From NCBI RefSeq assembly GCF_002257645.1, contig NZ_NQMO01000002.1:868001-932000 (forward strand): a DNA stretch of 64,000 nucleotides, given 5' to 3'. The translations under genes were made by a program, and so were the position numbers. Origin of the DNA: Paenibacillus sp. XY044. Lineage in GTDB: Bacteria > Bacillota > Bacilli > Paenibacillales > Paenibacillaceae. The notes beneath the pieces were generated by a model, which worked only from the letters and a program-made list of their open reading frames with translations, made no database searches and was not told the DNA's origin. The stretch's first letter is position 1; each line of letters opens with the position of its first letter. Positions 42,246-49,653 of this stretch are shown in pieces.

Positions 42246-42301
42246 TTGACAAGGAATGGGGTGATCTTATATAGTGAGGTTAGTTACTCGAGTAATTAAC
42301 C
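42246..42301 (+). promoter_or_regulatory. promoter and 24-bp palindromic operator of the GntR-ABC operon
   Basis: TTGACA (42246-42251), 16 bases, TATATA (42268-42273). A near-perfect 24-bp palindrome, GGTTAGTTACTC/GAGTAATTAACC (42278-42301), covers the expected transcription start, where a YtrA-type repressor would block it. Confidence 0.75.
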
Positions 42302-42318
42302 AGTTAGGTGGTGAAGAT

Positions 42319-42684
42319 ATGGGGCCGATTATCGATGACGGCCGTCCGATCTTTATGCAAATTGCGGAGAAGATCGAGGATGACATCATTGGAGGCGGGC
42401 TGCCGGAAGAATCCCAGGTCCCGTCCACAAACCAGTTCGCATCCTTTTTTCAAATCAACCCGGCGACAGCCGCGAAGGGAGTCAATCTGCTGGTGGACCA
42501 AGGGATTTTGTATAAGAAGAGGGGGATCGGCATGTTCGTAGCGACAGGGGCGAAGGAGAAGCTCGTCGAGAAGAGGAAGGAACAGTTTTACGAGCAATAC
42601 ATCGTCACAATGATCCATGAAGCGAAGAAGCTCGGTATCACGATAGATCAATTGACCGATATGGTGCGGAGAGAGGATGAGTAG
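42319..42684 (+). CDS. GntR-family regulator, YtrA subfamily
   Basis: A 121-residue GntR protein: a winged HTH (IFMQIAEKIEDDIIGGGLP, PSTNQFASFFQINPATAAKGV) with only a short C-terminal helical tail, the mark of the YtrA subfamily that controls ABC transporters. The start is ATG 42319 after AGGTGGTGA; an upstream ATG-less extension lies over the operator. It is followed two bases later by the ABC ATPase gene. It should repress its own operon and respond to cell-wall-active compounds, as YtrA does; the second part is inference. Confidence 0.9.
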   Translation: MGPIIDDGRPIFMQIAEKIEDDIIGGGLPEESQVPSTNQFASFFQINPATAAKGVNLLVDQGILYKKRGIGMFVATGAKEKLVEKRKEQFYEQYIVTMIHEAKKLGITIDQLTDMVRREDE

Positions 42685-42686
42685 TT

Positions 42687-43583
42687 ATGAACCGAATTGT
42701 AGAAGTCAATCGGCTTACCAAGGAATATGGCCGGGAAGCCGCAGTGAAGGATATCACCTTTGCGGTGGACGAAGGTAAAATCTACGGGCTGCTGGGAAGA
42801 AACGGGGCCGGCAAAACGACGATTATGCATATGCTTACCGCGCAGTTGTTCCCTTCCAGCGGCGAGCTGAAGGTGTTTGGAGAGAATCCGTATGAGAACA
42901 ACCGTGTGTTGAGCCAACTCTGCTTCATCAAGGAGAGTCAGAGATACCCGGACAGCTACCGCGTCATCGATGTGCTGGAGGTGGCTGCGTCCATTTACCC
43001 GAACTGGGACCGGGCTTTTGCCTCGCAGCTGCTCGAGGATTTCCGGCTGCCGCTGAAGCGGAGAATGAAGAAGCTGTCGAGAGGGATGTTGTCCTCCGTC
43101 GGCATCATTATCGGGCTTGCGAGCCGGGCACCGCTGACGATCTTTGACGAGCCCTACCTGGGGCTGGATGCCGTTGCGCGCAGCCTGTTCTACGAACGAT
43201 TGATGCAGGACTATGCGGAGAACCCGCGAACCATCATGCTGTCCACGCACTTAATCGACGAAGTAAGCAATATGCTGGAGCATGTACTTGTAATTGATCA
43301 GGGCCAGCTTCTGATCGACGAGGAAGCCGATGACCTCCGCGGCAAAGCGTATACGGTTCTTGGCCCTGCGGCGGCAGTCGAATCGTTCACGGCGGGTAAG
43401 AAGACGATTCATCGGGAATCGATTGGAGGCATGATGTCGGTAACGATGCTTGAGCGGCTGGATCCCGGGGAAAAACGCCGGGCAGAGGCACAGGGGCTGG
43501 AGATCATTCCGATATCGATGCAGCAGCTGATCGTGCATTTAACCCAAAGTAAGTCAAACGGAAAGGTGGCGGAATTTCAATGA
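42687..43583 (+). CDS. ABC transporter ATP-binding protein (YtrB-like)
   Basis: A 298-residue ABC ATPase. Walker A is GRNGAGKTT (~37-45), the signature is LSRGMLSSVG, Walker B is LTIFDEPYLGLD and the switch His is in STHLIDE. The signature departs from LSGGQ (S-R-G-M), as is common in YtrB/antibiotic-type exporters. It overlaps the permease start by four bases (ATGA). With the permease it forms a small membrane exporter under YtrA control. Confidence 0.92.
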   Translation: MNRIVEVNRLTKEYGREAAVKDITFAVDEGKIYGLLGRNGAGKTTIMHMLTAQLFPSSGELKVFGENPYENNRVLSQLCFIKESQRYPDSYRVIDVLEVAASIYPNWDRAFASQLLEDFRLPLKRRMKKLSRGMLSSVGIIIGLASRAPLTIFDEPYLGLDAVARSLFYERLMQDYAENPRTIMLSTHLIDEVSNMLEHVLVIDQGQLLIDEEADDLRGKAYTVLGPAAAVESFTAGKKTIHRESIGGMMSVTMLERLDPGEKRRAEAQGLEIIPISMQQLIVHLTQSKSNGKVAEFQ

Positions 43584-44266
43584 ACCGAACTGCAGGCGTC
43601 ATGAAAATCCATTTGCGGGATAAGTGGGTATGGATGTACGTACCTTGGGTGGTCATGTTGTTCAGTTTCGCTGTGAATTTGGTGATTGGTGTTCTGACCA
43701 GAGGGGAGGAGCCGATCAATTCAGGCGGGGTCGTCACCATTTACGTGTATATGTTCGTCGCGATCCTGATCGTGCAGGCGCAGACGTTTCCGTTTGCGCT
43801 GGGACTTAATATAAGAAGGACCGATTACTTCGTGGGAACCACCGCGATGGCGCTGCTTGTCAGTGCAGTCTCATCCGTGCTTTTGCTCGGGCTGGGCACG
43901 ATCGAACAATTAACGAATGCCTGGGGAGTGCAGCTTCATTATTTTCACCTGCCGTTTCTGAAAGAAGTTTCCCCTCTGGGCAGGCTCGGCATTTATTTTA
44001 TCGTAATGACCCACATGTTCTTTATGGGCTTTGTCATCTCGAGCATTTTTCGCCGGTTTGGGCGCATCGGCATGTTCGTTTTCTTCATCGCCTTGATCGT
44101 TCTTTCCAGCATTGGCAGTTTCGCGATGACGTATTACGGCCTCTGGCTGGACTTCTTCCGCTGGATCGGAGTGCATTATATGAACCTGTTCCTGTGGATG
44201 ATTCCGTTAACTTTGATATACGCGCTGTTGTCTTACTTGCTGCTTCGCAGAGCAACGGTATCCTGA
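43580..44266 (+). CDS. ABC transporter permease of the YtrA-type operon
   Basis: A 228-residue membrane protein with six hydrophobic helices (first ~21-43, WVWMYVPWVVMLFSFAVN) and no other motif. It has the size and form of ABC-2-type permeases paired with YtrB-like ATPases. The start overlaps the ATPase stop (ATGA), as expected for subunits of one transporter. Substrate unknown. Confidence 0.83.
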   Translation: MNRTAGVMKIHLRDKWVWMYVPWVVMLFSFAVNLVIGVLTRGEEPINSGGVVTIYVYMFVAILIVQAQTFPFALGLNIRRTDYFVGTTAMALLVSAVSSVLLLGLGTIEQLTNAWGVQLHYFHLPFLKEVSPLGRLGIYFIVMTHMFFMGFVISSIFRRFGRIGMFVFFIALIVLSSIGSFAMTYYGLWLDFFRWIGVHYMNLFLWMIPLTLIYALLSYLLLRRATVS

Positions 44267-44410
44267 CAAGCAGAGTTTGGCCACGTCAATGCGCCTTGCA
44301 TCCATGAAGCAAATATACTAATCCGGTGCCGGAGCATCCGCCGGGTCAGAAGTACAGTTTAAGTTCGGGATCGTTATTGACGGCATGCTGTTTGGCGCGA
44401 AATGCGAAAG

Positions 44411-44431
44411 AAGCCCCTAAGGGCTTTTTTT
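44411..44431 (+). terminator. rho-independent terminator
   Basis: AAGCCC-CTAA-GGGCTT followed by T6, ~145 bases after the permease stop. The rest of the 336-base gap (44267-44602) holds the cre-like site and lacI promoter. Confidence 0.7.
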
Positions 44432-44511
44432 GTTGTGAGTTGTCGATTGGGATATTGGCAGGGAACACGAGAGCGCGGGAAGAGTAAAAACGTTTCGTTG
44501 AAAAAAAGGTA

Positions 44512-44525
44512 ATGTAAGCGCTTAA
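44512..44525 (+). promoter_or_regulatory. cre-like site upstream of lacI-type gene
   Basis: ATGTAAGCGCTTAA fits the CcpA cre consensus and the related palindromes of LacI regulators. It lies just upstream of the -35 box at 44535. Confidence 0.65.
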
Positions 44526-44534
44526 AAAAAGTTA

Positions 44535-44563
44535 TTGCCAACTCGAAATCCCCTTGCTATAAT
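44535..44563 (+). promoter_or_regulatory. sigma-A promoter of the lacI-type gene
   Basis: TTGCCA (44535-44540), 17 bases, TATAAT (44558-44563), ending 40 bases before the ATG. Confidence 0.8.
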
Positions 44564-44602
44564 CGCCTTGAAAAGGTTTTCTAAAAAAGGAAGTTTGCCC
44601 AC

Positions 44603-45607
44603 ATGAAACCAACAATTAGAGATGTTGCCAAGATGGCCGGCGTCTCCATCAGCACGGTCTCGCGGGTCATGAACTCGCCCGAATCGGTGGTGGAGGCCAA
44701 GCGCTCGCGCGTGCTCGAGGCGATCGAGAAGCTCCAGTATCAGCCGAATGCCTTTGCAAGGGGACTGATCTACAGAAAATCCTTTACCCTCGGGCTGCTC
44801 ATCCCGGATATCGAAAATATGTACTTTGCCGGGATCATCCGAGGGATGCAGGACGCCTGCGTCAAATTCGGGTACAGCCTGATGATCTGCAACACCGACC
44901 GTGACAAGGACCGTCTGCTGTCGTACATCGACGCCTTCCGCGAGAAGCAGGTGGACGGCATCGTCTTCGCCAGCGATATCCTACATCCGGAGTATTACGA
45001 GAAGCTCACAGCATGCCGCATCCCGTTCGTGCTGCTGTCCTCGCATTCGGACGAATTCGAAGTTCCGAGCGTTGAGGTCGACGACGAGGAGGCCGCTTAT
45101 GAGGCCGTGAAGTTCCTTATTGAACTTGGCCACCGGGATATCGGCATGATCGGGTTCAACCATGTGAACTCGGTATCGGGACCGCCGCGGTACGAAGGCT
45201 TCGTCCGGGCTATGACGGAAGGCGGGCTCACCCAGAACATTGAGAAGGTAGCGTATGCGGAGCACCGGTTTGAGCAGGCCTACCATGCGTCTCACGAGCT
45301 ATTTTCCGCCCACCCGGGAATTACGGCGGTATTCTGCGTGGCGGACGAATTCGCCATGGGGACGATCTCGTACCTGAAGGACCGCAACATTCTCGTGCCG
45401 GGTCAGGTATCGGTGATCGGGTTCGACAATCTGCGGATGGCGAATATGTTCATTCCGAAGCTGACGACGGTAGCCCAGCCGATTTACGAGCTCGGATACC
45501 GCGCCGCGGAGAAGCTTCATGAATTGCTTACGACCGGCACGGTGAAGGTCCAGAAAGAGATGATGAAGCATAAGCTGATCGTAAGGGAGTCATCCAGGCA
45601 GAGGTAA
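44603..45607 (+). CDS. LacI-family regulator of the alpha-glucoside locus
   Basis: A 334-residue LacI/GalR regulator. The HTH is TIRDVAKMAGVSISTVSRVMN with the hinge helix PNAFARGL, followed by a periplasmic-binding-like sugar domain. It lies directly upstream of an ABC sugar importer and a GH65 phosphorylase. A cre-like palindrome precedes both this gene and the binding-protein gene, so it probably represses the locus and itself in the absence of the sugar. It resembles MalR-type maltose regulators; the inducer is inferred. Confidence 0.92.
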   Translation: MKPTIRDVAKMAGVSISTVSRVMNSPESVVEAKRSRVLEAIEKLQYQPNAFARGLIYRKSFTLGLLIPDIENMYFAGIIRGMQDACVKFGYSLMICNTDRDKDRLLSYIDAFREKQVDGIVFASDILHPEYYEKLTACRIPFVLLSSHSDEFEVPSVEVDDEEAAYEAVKFLIELGHRDIGMIGFNHVNSVSGPPRYEGFVRAMTEGGLTQNIEKVAYAEHRFEQAYHASHELFSAHPGITAVFCVADEFAMGTISYLKDRNILVPGQVSVIGFDNLRMANMFIPKLTTVAQPIYELGYRAAEKLHELLTTGTVKVQKEMMKHKLIVRESSRQR

Positions 45608-45670
45608 GCAGCTCTTTTTTTTTGGACGACGCTGAAAAGCTTTTCAGAGGAAGTTTTTCCTCCTGGATTT

Positions 45671-45685
45671 ATGTAAGCGTTGTAT
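45671..45685 (+). promoter_or_regulatory. cre-like site upstream of the sugar importer
   Basis: ATGTAAGCGTTGTAT is close to the cre/LacI palindrome and shares ATGTAAGCG with the site at 44512. It lies 170 bases before the binding-protein start. Confidence 0.55.
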
Positions 45686-45852
45686 TTAACGAATATGTTA
45701 ATTTGCGTATGAATTGGATGTTTCAGGTTGATGGCGCATTAAACTCTGTGAAGGAGGTGAGGGGCCGCTAAGCTAGGAATCCCGTGTTGCATCCGTAACC
45801 TGAGTATGGAATCATGAATCGTTTCTAAATGAAGAAAAGGGGATGTGTCAGT

Positions 45853-47265
45853 ATGAAAAAAACATCAAAGCCCAAATTATCGCTGCTGATGGTGCTGGGC
45901 CTGTCGTTTACGATGGTTATGAGCGCCTGCGGAAGCAGCAAGGACGCAGGTCCTTCGACAGAACCTGCCGGTACAGCGTCTAACAACGGAGGTTCAACAG
46001 CGACGACGACCGAGCCTGCGGCCACTCCGGGTTCGCCGCTGGAAGAGGCGCTGCAGGGCAAATATAAAGGCACCAAGGTCACGATGTTCGGGCCGTTCGT
46101 GGATGCGGACCAGAAAAAATTCGAAACCAGCATCAAAGACTTTGAGGATAAAACGGGCATCGATATTCAATATGAAGGCTCGAAGGAGTTTGAGGCGACC
46201 ATCAACGTCCGCGTGGACGGCGGCAACGCGCCGGATATCGCCGACTTCCCGCAGCCGGGCCTGTTGGCCTCGATCGCTAAGACCGGCAAAGTCGTGGATC
46301 TGACCAACGTTCTGGATCAGGAGAAATTGAAGAAGAACTACAACCAAAGCTGGCTCGACATGGGAACGATGGACGGCAAGGACGGCAAAATCATGGCCGG
46401 CATCTGGAACCGCAGCAACGTGAAGAGCTTGGTCTGGTATCCGAAAAAGCAGTTTGAGGAAGCCGGCTACAAGGTTCCGGAAACCTGGGACGAAATGATG
46501 GCCCTGACCGAGCAAATCGCCAAGGACGGAGACCCGGCATGGGCGATCGGTATCGAGAGCGGTGCGGCGACCGGCTGGCCGGGAACCGACTGGATCGAAA
46601 ATATCATGCTGCGCACGACGACGCCTGAAAACTACGACAAATGGGTCAAAGGCGAGCTGCCTTTCACTTCTCCTGAAGTAAAGAACGCATTTGAACTCAT
46701 GTCCAAAATCTGGATGAACAAGGATTATGTCTATGGCGGCACCAAATCGATCGTGACGACCGCCTTTGGCGACGCGCCGAAGCCGATGTTCGAGAATCCT
46801 CCGAAAGCCTGGTTCAACCTGACGGGCAACTTCATCACCAGCTTCTTCCCTGAAACCGCGAAGGTCGACCAGGACTACGACTGGTTCTACCTGCCGCCGA
46901 TCGATTCGCAATACGGCAAACCGGTGCTTGTGGCCGGAGACATCTACGCGATGTTTAACGACCGTCCGGAAGTCCGCGCGGTGATGGAATTTTTCACGAC
47001 CGGCGAATCGATCAAGTCGTGGGTGCAGTCCGGCGGCGTGATCGCTCCGATGAACGACGCTTCGCTCGACTGGTACACGTCCGAGTCCGACCGCCGCATG
47101 GCAAAGCTGGTCCAGGATGCGACGACTCTCCGCTTTGACGGTTCCGACCTGATGCCGGGCAAAGTGGGCGCGGGCACGTTCTGGAAAGGCATGACGGACT
47201 ATGTCAGCGGCACTGCGACGCTGGATGAGGCGCTGAAGCAAATCCAGGCCGGCTGGAACAACTGA
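45853..47265 (+). CDS. ABC sugar transporter substrate-binding lipoprotein (AglE-like)
   Basis: A 470-residue extracellular sugar-binding protein (SBP_bac_1 cluster B). The signal peptide ends at the lipobox MSAC (Cys26), followed by a Ser/Thr/Pro/Gly-rich linker. The body ('VTMFGPFVDADQKKFE', 'GGNAPDIADFPQPG', 'YPKKQFEEAGYKVPETWDEM', each in part) resembles alpha-glucoside-binding proteins such as AglE. The start is ATG 45853 after AAAAGGGGATG; an ATG at 45829 precedes that site. It delivers a disaccharide to the two permeases that follow. Confidence 0.91.
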   Translation: MKKTSKPKLSLLMVLGLSFTMVMSACGSSKDAGPSTEPAGTASNNGGSTATTTEPAATPGSPLEEALQGKYKGTKVTMFGPFVDADQKKFETSIKDFEDKTGIDIQYEGSKEFEATINVRVDGGNAPDIADFPQPGLLASIAKTGKVVDLTNVLDQEKLKKNYNQSWLDMGTMDGKDGKIMAGIWNRSNVKSLVWYPKKQFEEAGYKVPETWDEMMALTEQIAKDGDPAWAIGIESGAATGWPGTDWIENIMLRTTTPENYDKWVKGELPFTSPEVKNAFELMSKIWMNKDYVYGGTKSIVTTAFGDAPKPMFENPPKAWFNLTGNFITSFFPETAKVDQDYDWFYLPPIDSQYGKPVLVAGDIYAMFNDRPEVRAVMEFFTTGESIKSWVQSGGVIAPMNDASLDWYTSESDRRMAKLVQDATTLRFDGSDLMPGKVGAGTFWKGMTDYVSGTATLDEALKQIQAGWNN

Positions 47266-47312
47266 CGGGAGCACCAAGCTTTTGGCGGGTGGAAATGCAG
47301 AAATTGGGCTGC

Positions 47313-47352
47313 AAAAGAGGCTGATCGGGTTTTACGATCCGTCGGCCTCTCC
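47313..47352 (+). other. intercistronic stem-loop after the binding-protein gene
   Basis: AGAGGCTGATCGG pairs with CCGTCGGCCTCT (mismatches in the middle). Such stems often protect the 3' end of binding-protein mRNA and partly attenuate the permease genes. Only a weak T-tract follows. Confidence 0.5.
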
Positions 47353-47411
47353 TTTCCCCTGACCGTTGGGTGGGGATTGACCCATGAAGTCGTCTGTTTA
47401 GGAGGATACTT

Positions 47412-48494
47412 ATGAATACACAAACGAAACGGGGATTCAGCACCAAGGCGCTGTTCATCTTTCTAGGCGTCCTGATCGCCAATATCGTCGTCAATGGCCT
47501 CATTTTCGTCTTTTTCCGGGATTCGACCCTGAACCCGCTGCTTACCGCAGTGCTGGCCGTTCTGTGGGGAGTTCTGGGCGTTTACTTGATTTACTATACG
47601 TTTACCTGGGCGGTGGAGAAGTTTCCCGACCAGATCAGCCGCAGGGTGCTCCCGTACGTGTTTGTCGGGCCGGCGGTTCTGGTGCTGGGCTGGCTGCTTG
47701 TGCTGCCGGCGCTACGCACGCTGTACCTGAGCTTTTTCAATGCGTCTTCTGATAAGTTCGTCGGTCTGGGCAACTATATCGCCATTTTCAGCGACCGGCT
47801 GCTCGCAACCGCGCTGCGCAACAACCTGCTGTGGGTTTTCGTCGGAACACTGGCGTGTGTCGCCTTTGGGCTGCTGATTGCCATTCTTGCAGACCGGAGC
47901 AGTTATGAGCGGATCGCAAAATCGATCATTTTTATGCCGATGGCCATTTCCTTCGTGGCGGCCGGCGTGATTTGGAAGTTTGTGTACTATTACCAGCCGG
48001 GCGATGAGCAAATCGGCCTTCTGAACGCGATCGTGATGGCGCTCGGCGGAGAGCCACAGGCTTGGGTCAGCATGCTGCAGCCATGGAACAACTTCTTCCT
48101 GATCATCATCCTCATCTGGATGCAGACGGGCTTCGCCATGGTCATCTTTTCAGCGGCGATCAAAGGCGTACCGGACGATATTCTGGAAGCGGCCCGCGTG
48201 GACGGAGCCGGCGAAATCCGCATTTTCTTCCGCATCATCATTCCGTTTATCTCGACGACGATTCTGACCGTGACGACGACGATCATCGTGTTCACCCTGA
48301 AAATTTTCGATGTGGTCATGGTCATGACGGGCGGACAGTACGGCACGGAAGTGGTAGCGACCCAGTTCTACCGGCAGTTCTTCATGTACCGGAATTTCGG
48401 CTACGGCTCGACGCTGGCCATCGTGCTCCTGATCGCCGTCCTGCCGGTCATCATCATCAATTTGCGCCAGTTCCGCAAGCAGGGGGGATTCTGA
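47412..48494 (+). CDS. ABC sugar transporter permease (MalF/AglF-like)
   Basis: A 360-residue permease. Two N-terminal helices (~11-33 and ~45-65) precede the six-helix MalF core, and the EAA motif lies near residue 255 (EAARVDGAGEIRIFFRIIIPF in part). The long N-terminal extension is usual for AglF. The ATG at 47412 follows AGGAGG. It pairs with the AglG-like gene one base downstream. No ATPase gene is nearby, so a shared MsmX-type ATPase encoded elsewhere probably energises it, as is known for Bacillus sugar importers. Confidence 0.92.
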   Translation: MNTQTKRGFSTKALFIFLGVLIANIVVNGLIFVFFRDSTLNPLLTAVLAVLWGVLGVYLIYYTFTWAVEKFPDQISRRVLPYVFVGPAVLVLGWLLVLPALRTLYLSFFNASSDKFVGLGNYIAIFSDRLLATALRNNLLWVFVGTLACVAFGLLIAILADRSSYERIAKSIIFMPMAISFVAAGVIWKFVYYYQPGDEQIGLLNAIVMALGGEPQAWVSMLQPWNNFFLIIILIWMQTGFAMVIFSAAIKGVPDDILEAARVDGAGEIRIFFRIIIPFISTTILTVTTTIIVFTLKIFDVVMVMTGGQYGTEVVATQFYRQFFMYRNFGYGSTLAIVLLIAVLPVIIINLRQFRKQGGF

Positions 48495-48495
48495 G

Positions 48496-49587
48496 ATGGC
48501 AGGCAAAAAGAAGAGAAAAAGCAAAAAGTGGATCGTCAACATCGTGCTCGGCATCATCTGTTTCGTATGGCTGCTTCCGACGCTGGGACTGCTGATTTCA
48601 TCCTTCCGGCCTGCCGCCGATATTTTGGAGACCGGATGGTGGAAGGTATTTCCGCATCAGGAGTGGAAAACGAAGGACACGATCCAGCTGTCCAAGGATG
48701 TCGACCTGCGCGGGCCGATCGAAGTGAACGGCAAGACGTATACGGACGACCAGCTTAAGAGCGGCGTCATGCAGGACGGAAAGCGCCTGACTTGGGAAAA
48801 CCGCCGTGCCCGCGAAATCAGCGTGCAAGATCAGGGCTGGGTCGGCTCGTCCGAGCTGACACTCGATAACTATAAAAACGTGATCACCGGCAAGGAATAC
48901 ACGATGAAAAATGCCGACGGCAGCGAGACGAAAGAGAAAGGAACGGGCTTATCCCAGGCATTCTGGAATACGCTGACGATTGCGGTGCCGGCGACGGTCA
49001 TTCCGGTCCTGATCGCTTCCTTCGCCGCCTACGCCTTTGCCTGGCTGCGGTTCCCGGGGCGCAAGACGCTGTTCGTCGTCATTATCGCGATGCTGGTCAT
49101 TCCGATTCAGGTGGCGCTGATCCCCGTGCTGAAGGATTACACCTCGCTCGGCCTGAACGGCAGCTACCTCGGGATCTGGCTGGCGCATACGGCGTTCGGT
49201 TTGCCGCTGGTAACCTATTTTATGTATAACTTCATCAGCCAGCTGCCGAAGGACCTGTTCGAATCGGCCTTTATGGACGGGGCAAATCACTTCACGATTT
49301 TCAGCGGGCTGATCCTGCCGCTGTCGGTGCCGGCGCTTGCTTCCATCGGCATCTTCCAGTTCCTGTGGGTATGGAATGACTACCTGGTATCCCTGATCTT
49401 TATCGGCAATCAGCCTGAAGTGCAGGTCATGTCGATGAAAATCGCTGATTTGGTCGGCTCCCGCGGTAACGACTGGCACCTGCTGACCTCCGCCGCCTTT
49501 ATTTCGATGCTGATGCCGCTCGCGATTTTCTTCCTGCTGCAAAAGTATTTCGTCAGAGGGCTGATGGGCGGATCGGTGAAAGGTTAA
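48496..49587 (+). CDS. ABC sugar transporter permease (MalG/AglG-like)
   Basis: A 363-residue permease. After the first helix (~12-33) there is a ~110-residue extracytoplasmic loop with repeated charged segments, then the five remaining helices with the EAA loop ESAFMDGANHFTIFSGLILP (near 255). The long loop is characteristic of alpha-glucoside permeases like AglG, not of MalG proper. The ATG at 48496 is one base after the upstream stop. It completes the importer. Confidence 0.92.
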   Translation: MAGKKKRKSKKWIVNIVLGIICFVWLLPTLGLLISSFRPAADILETGWWKVFPHQEWKTKDTIQLSKDVDLRGPIEVNGKTYTDDQLKSGVMQDGKRLTWENRRAREISVQDQGWVGSSELTLDNYKNVITGKEYTMKNADGSETKEKGTGLSQAFWNTLTIAVPATVIPVLIASFAAYAFAWLRFPGRKTLFVVIIAMLVIPIQVALIPVLKDYTSLGLNGSYLGIWLAHTAFGLPLVTYFMYNFISQLPKDLFESAFMDGANHFTIFSGLILPLSVPALASIGIFQFLWVWNDYLVSLIFIGNQPEVQVMSMKIADLVGSRGNDWHLLTSAAFISMLMPLAIFFLLQKYFVRGLMGGSVKG

Positions 49588-49653
49588 CGCTCCGGCTGGG
49601 TAAGATGAACATATAATGAAGCCCTTGCGGCGTAAGGAGCTGAAGACGAAGAG

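Noticed and set aside
45994..47277. A 427-residue minus-strand open frame opposite the sugar-binding protein gene
   Set aside because: It is Arg/His/Val-rich with no domain, a shadow of a GC-rich gene, and the plus-strand gene is certain.
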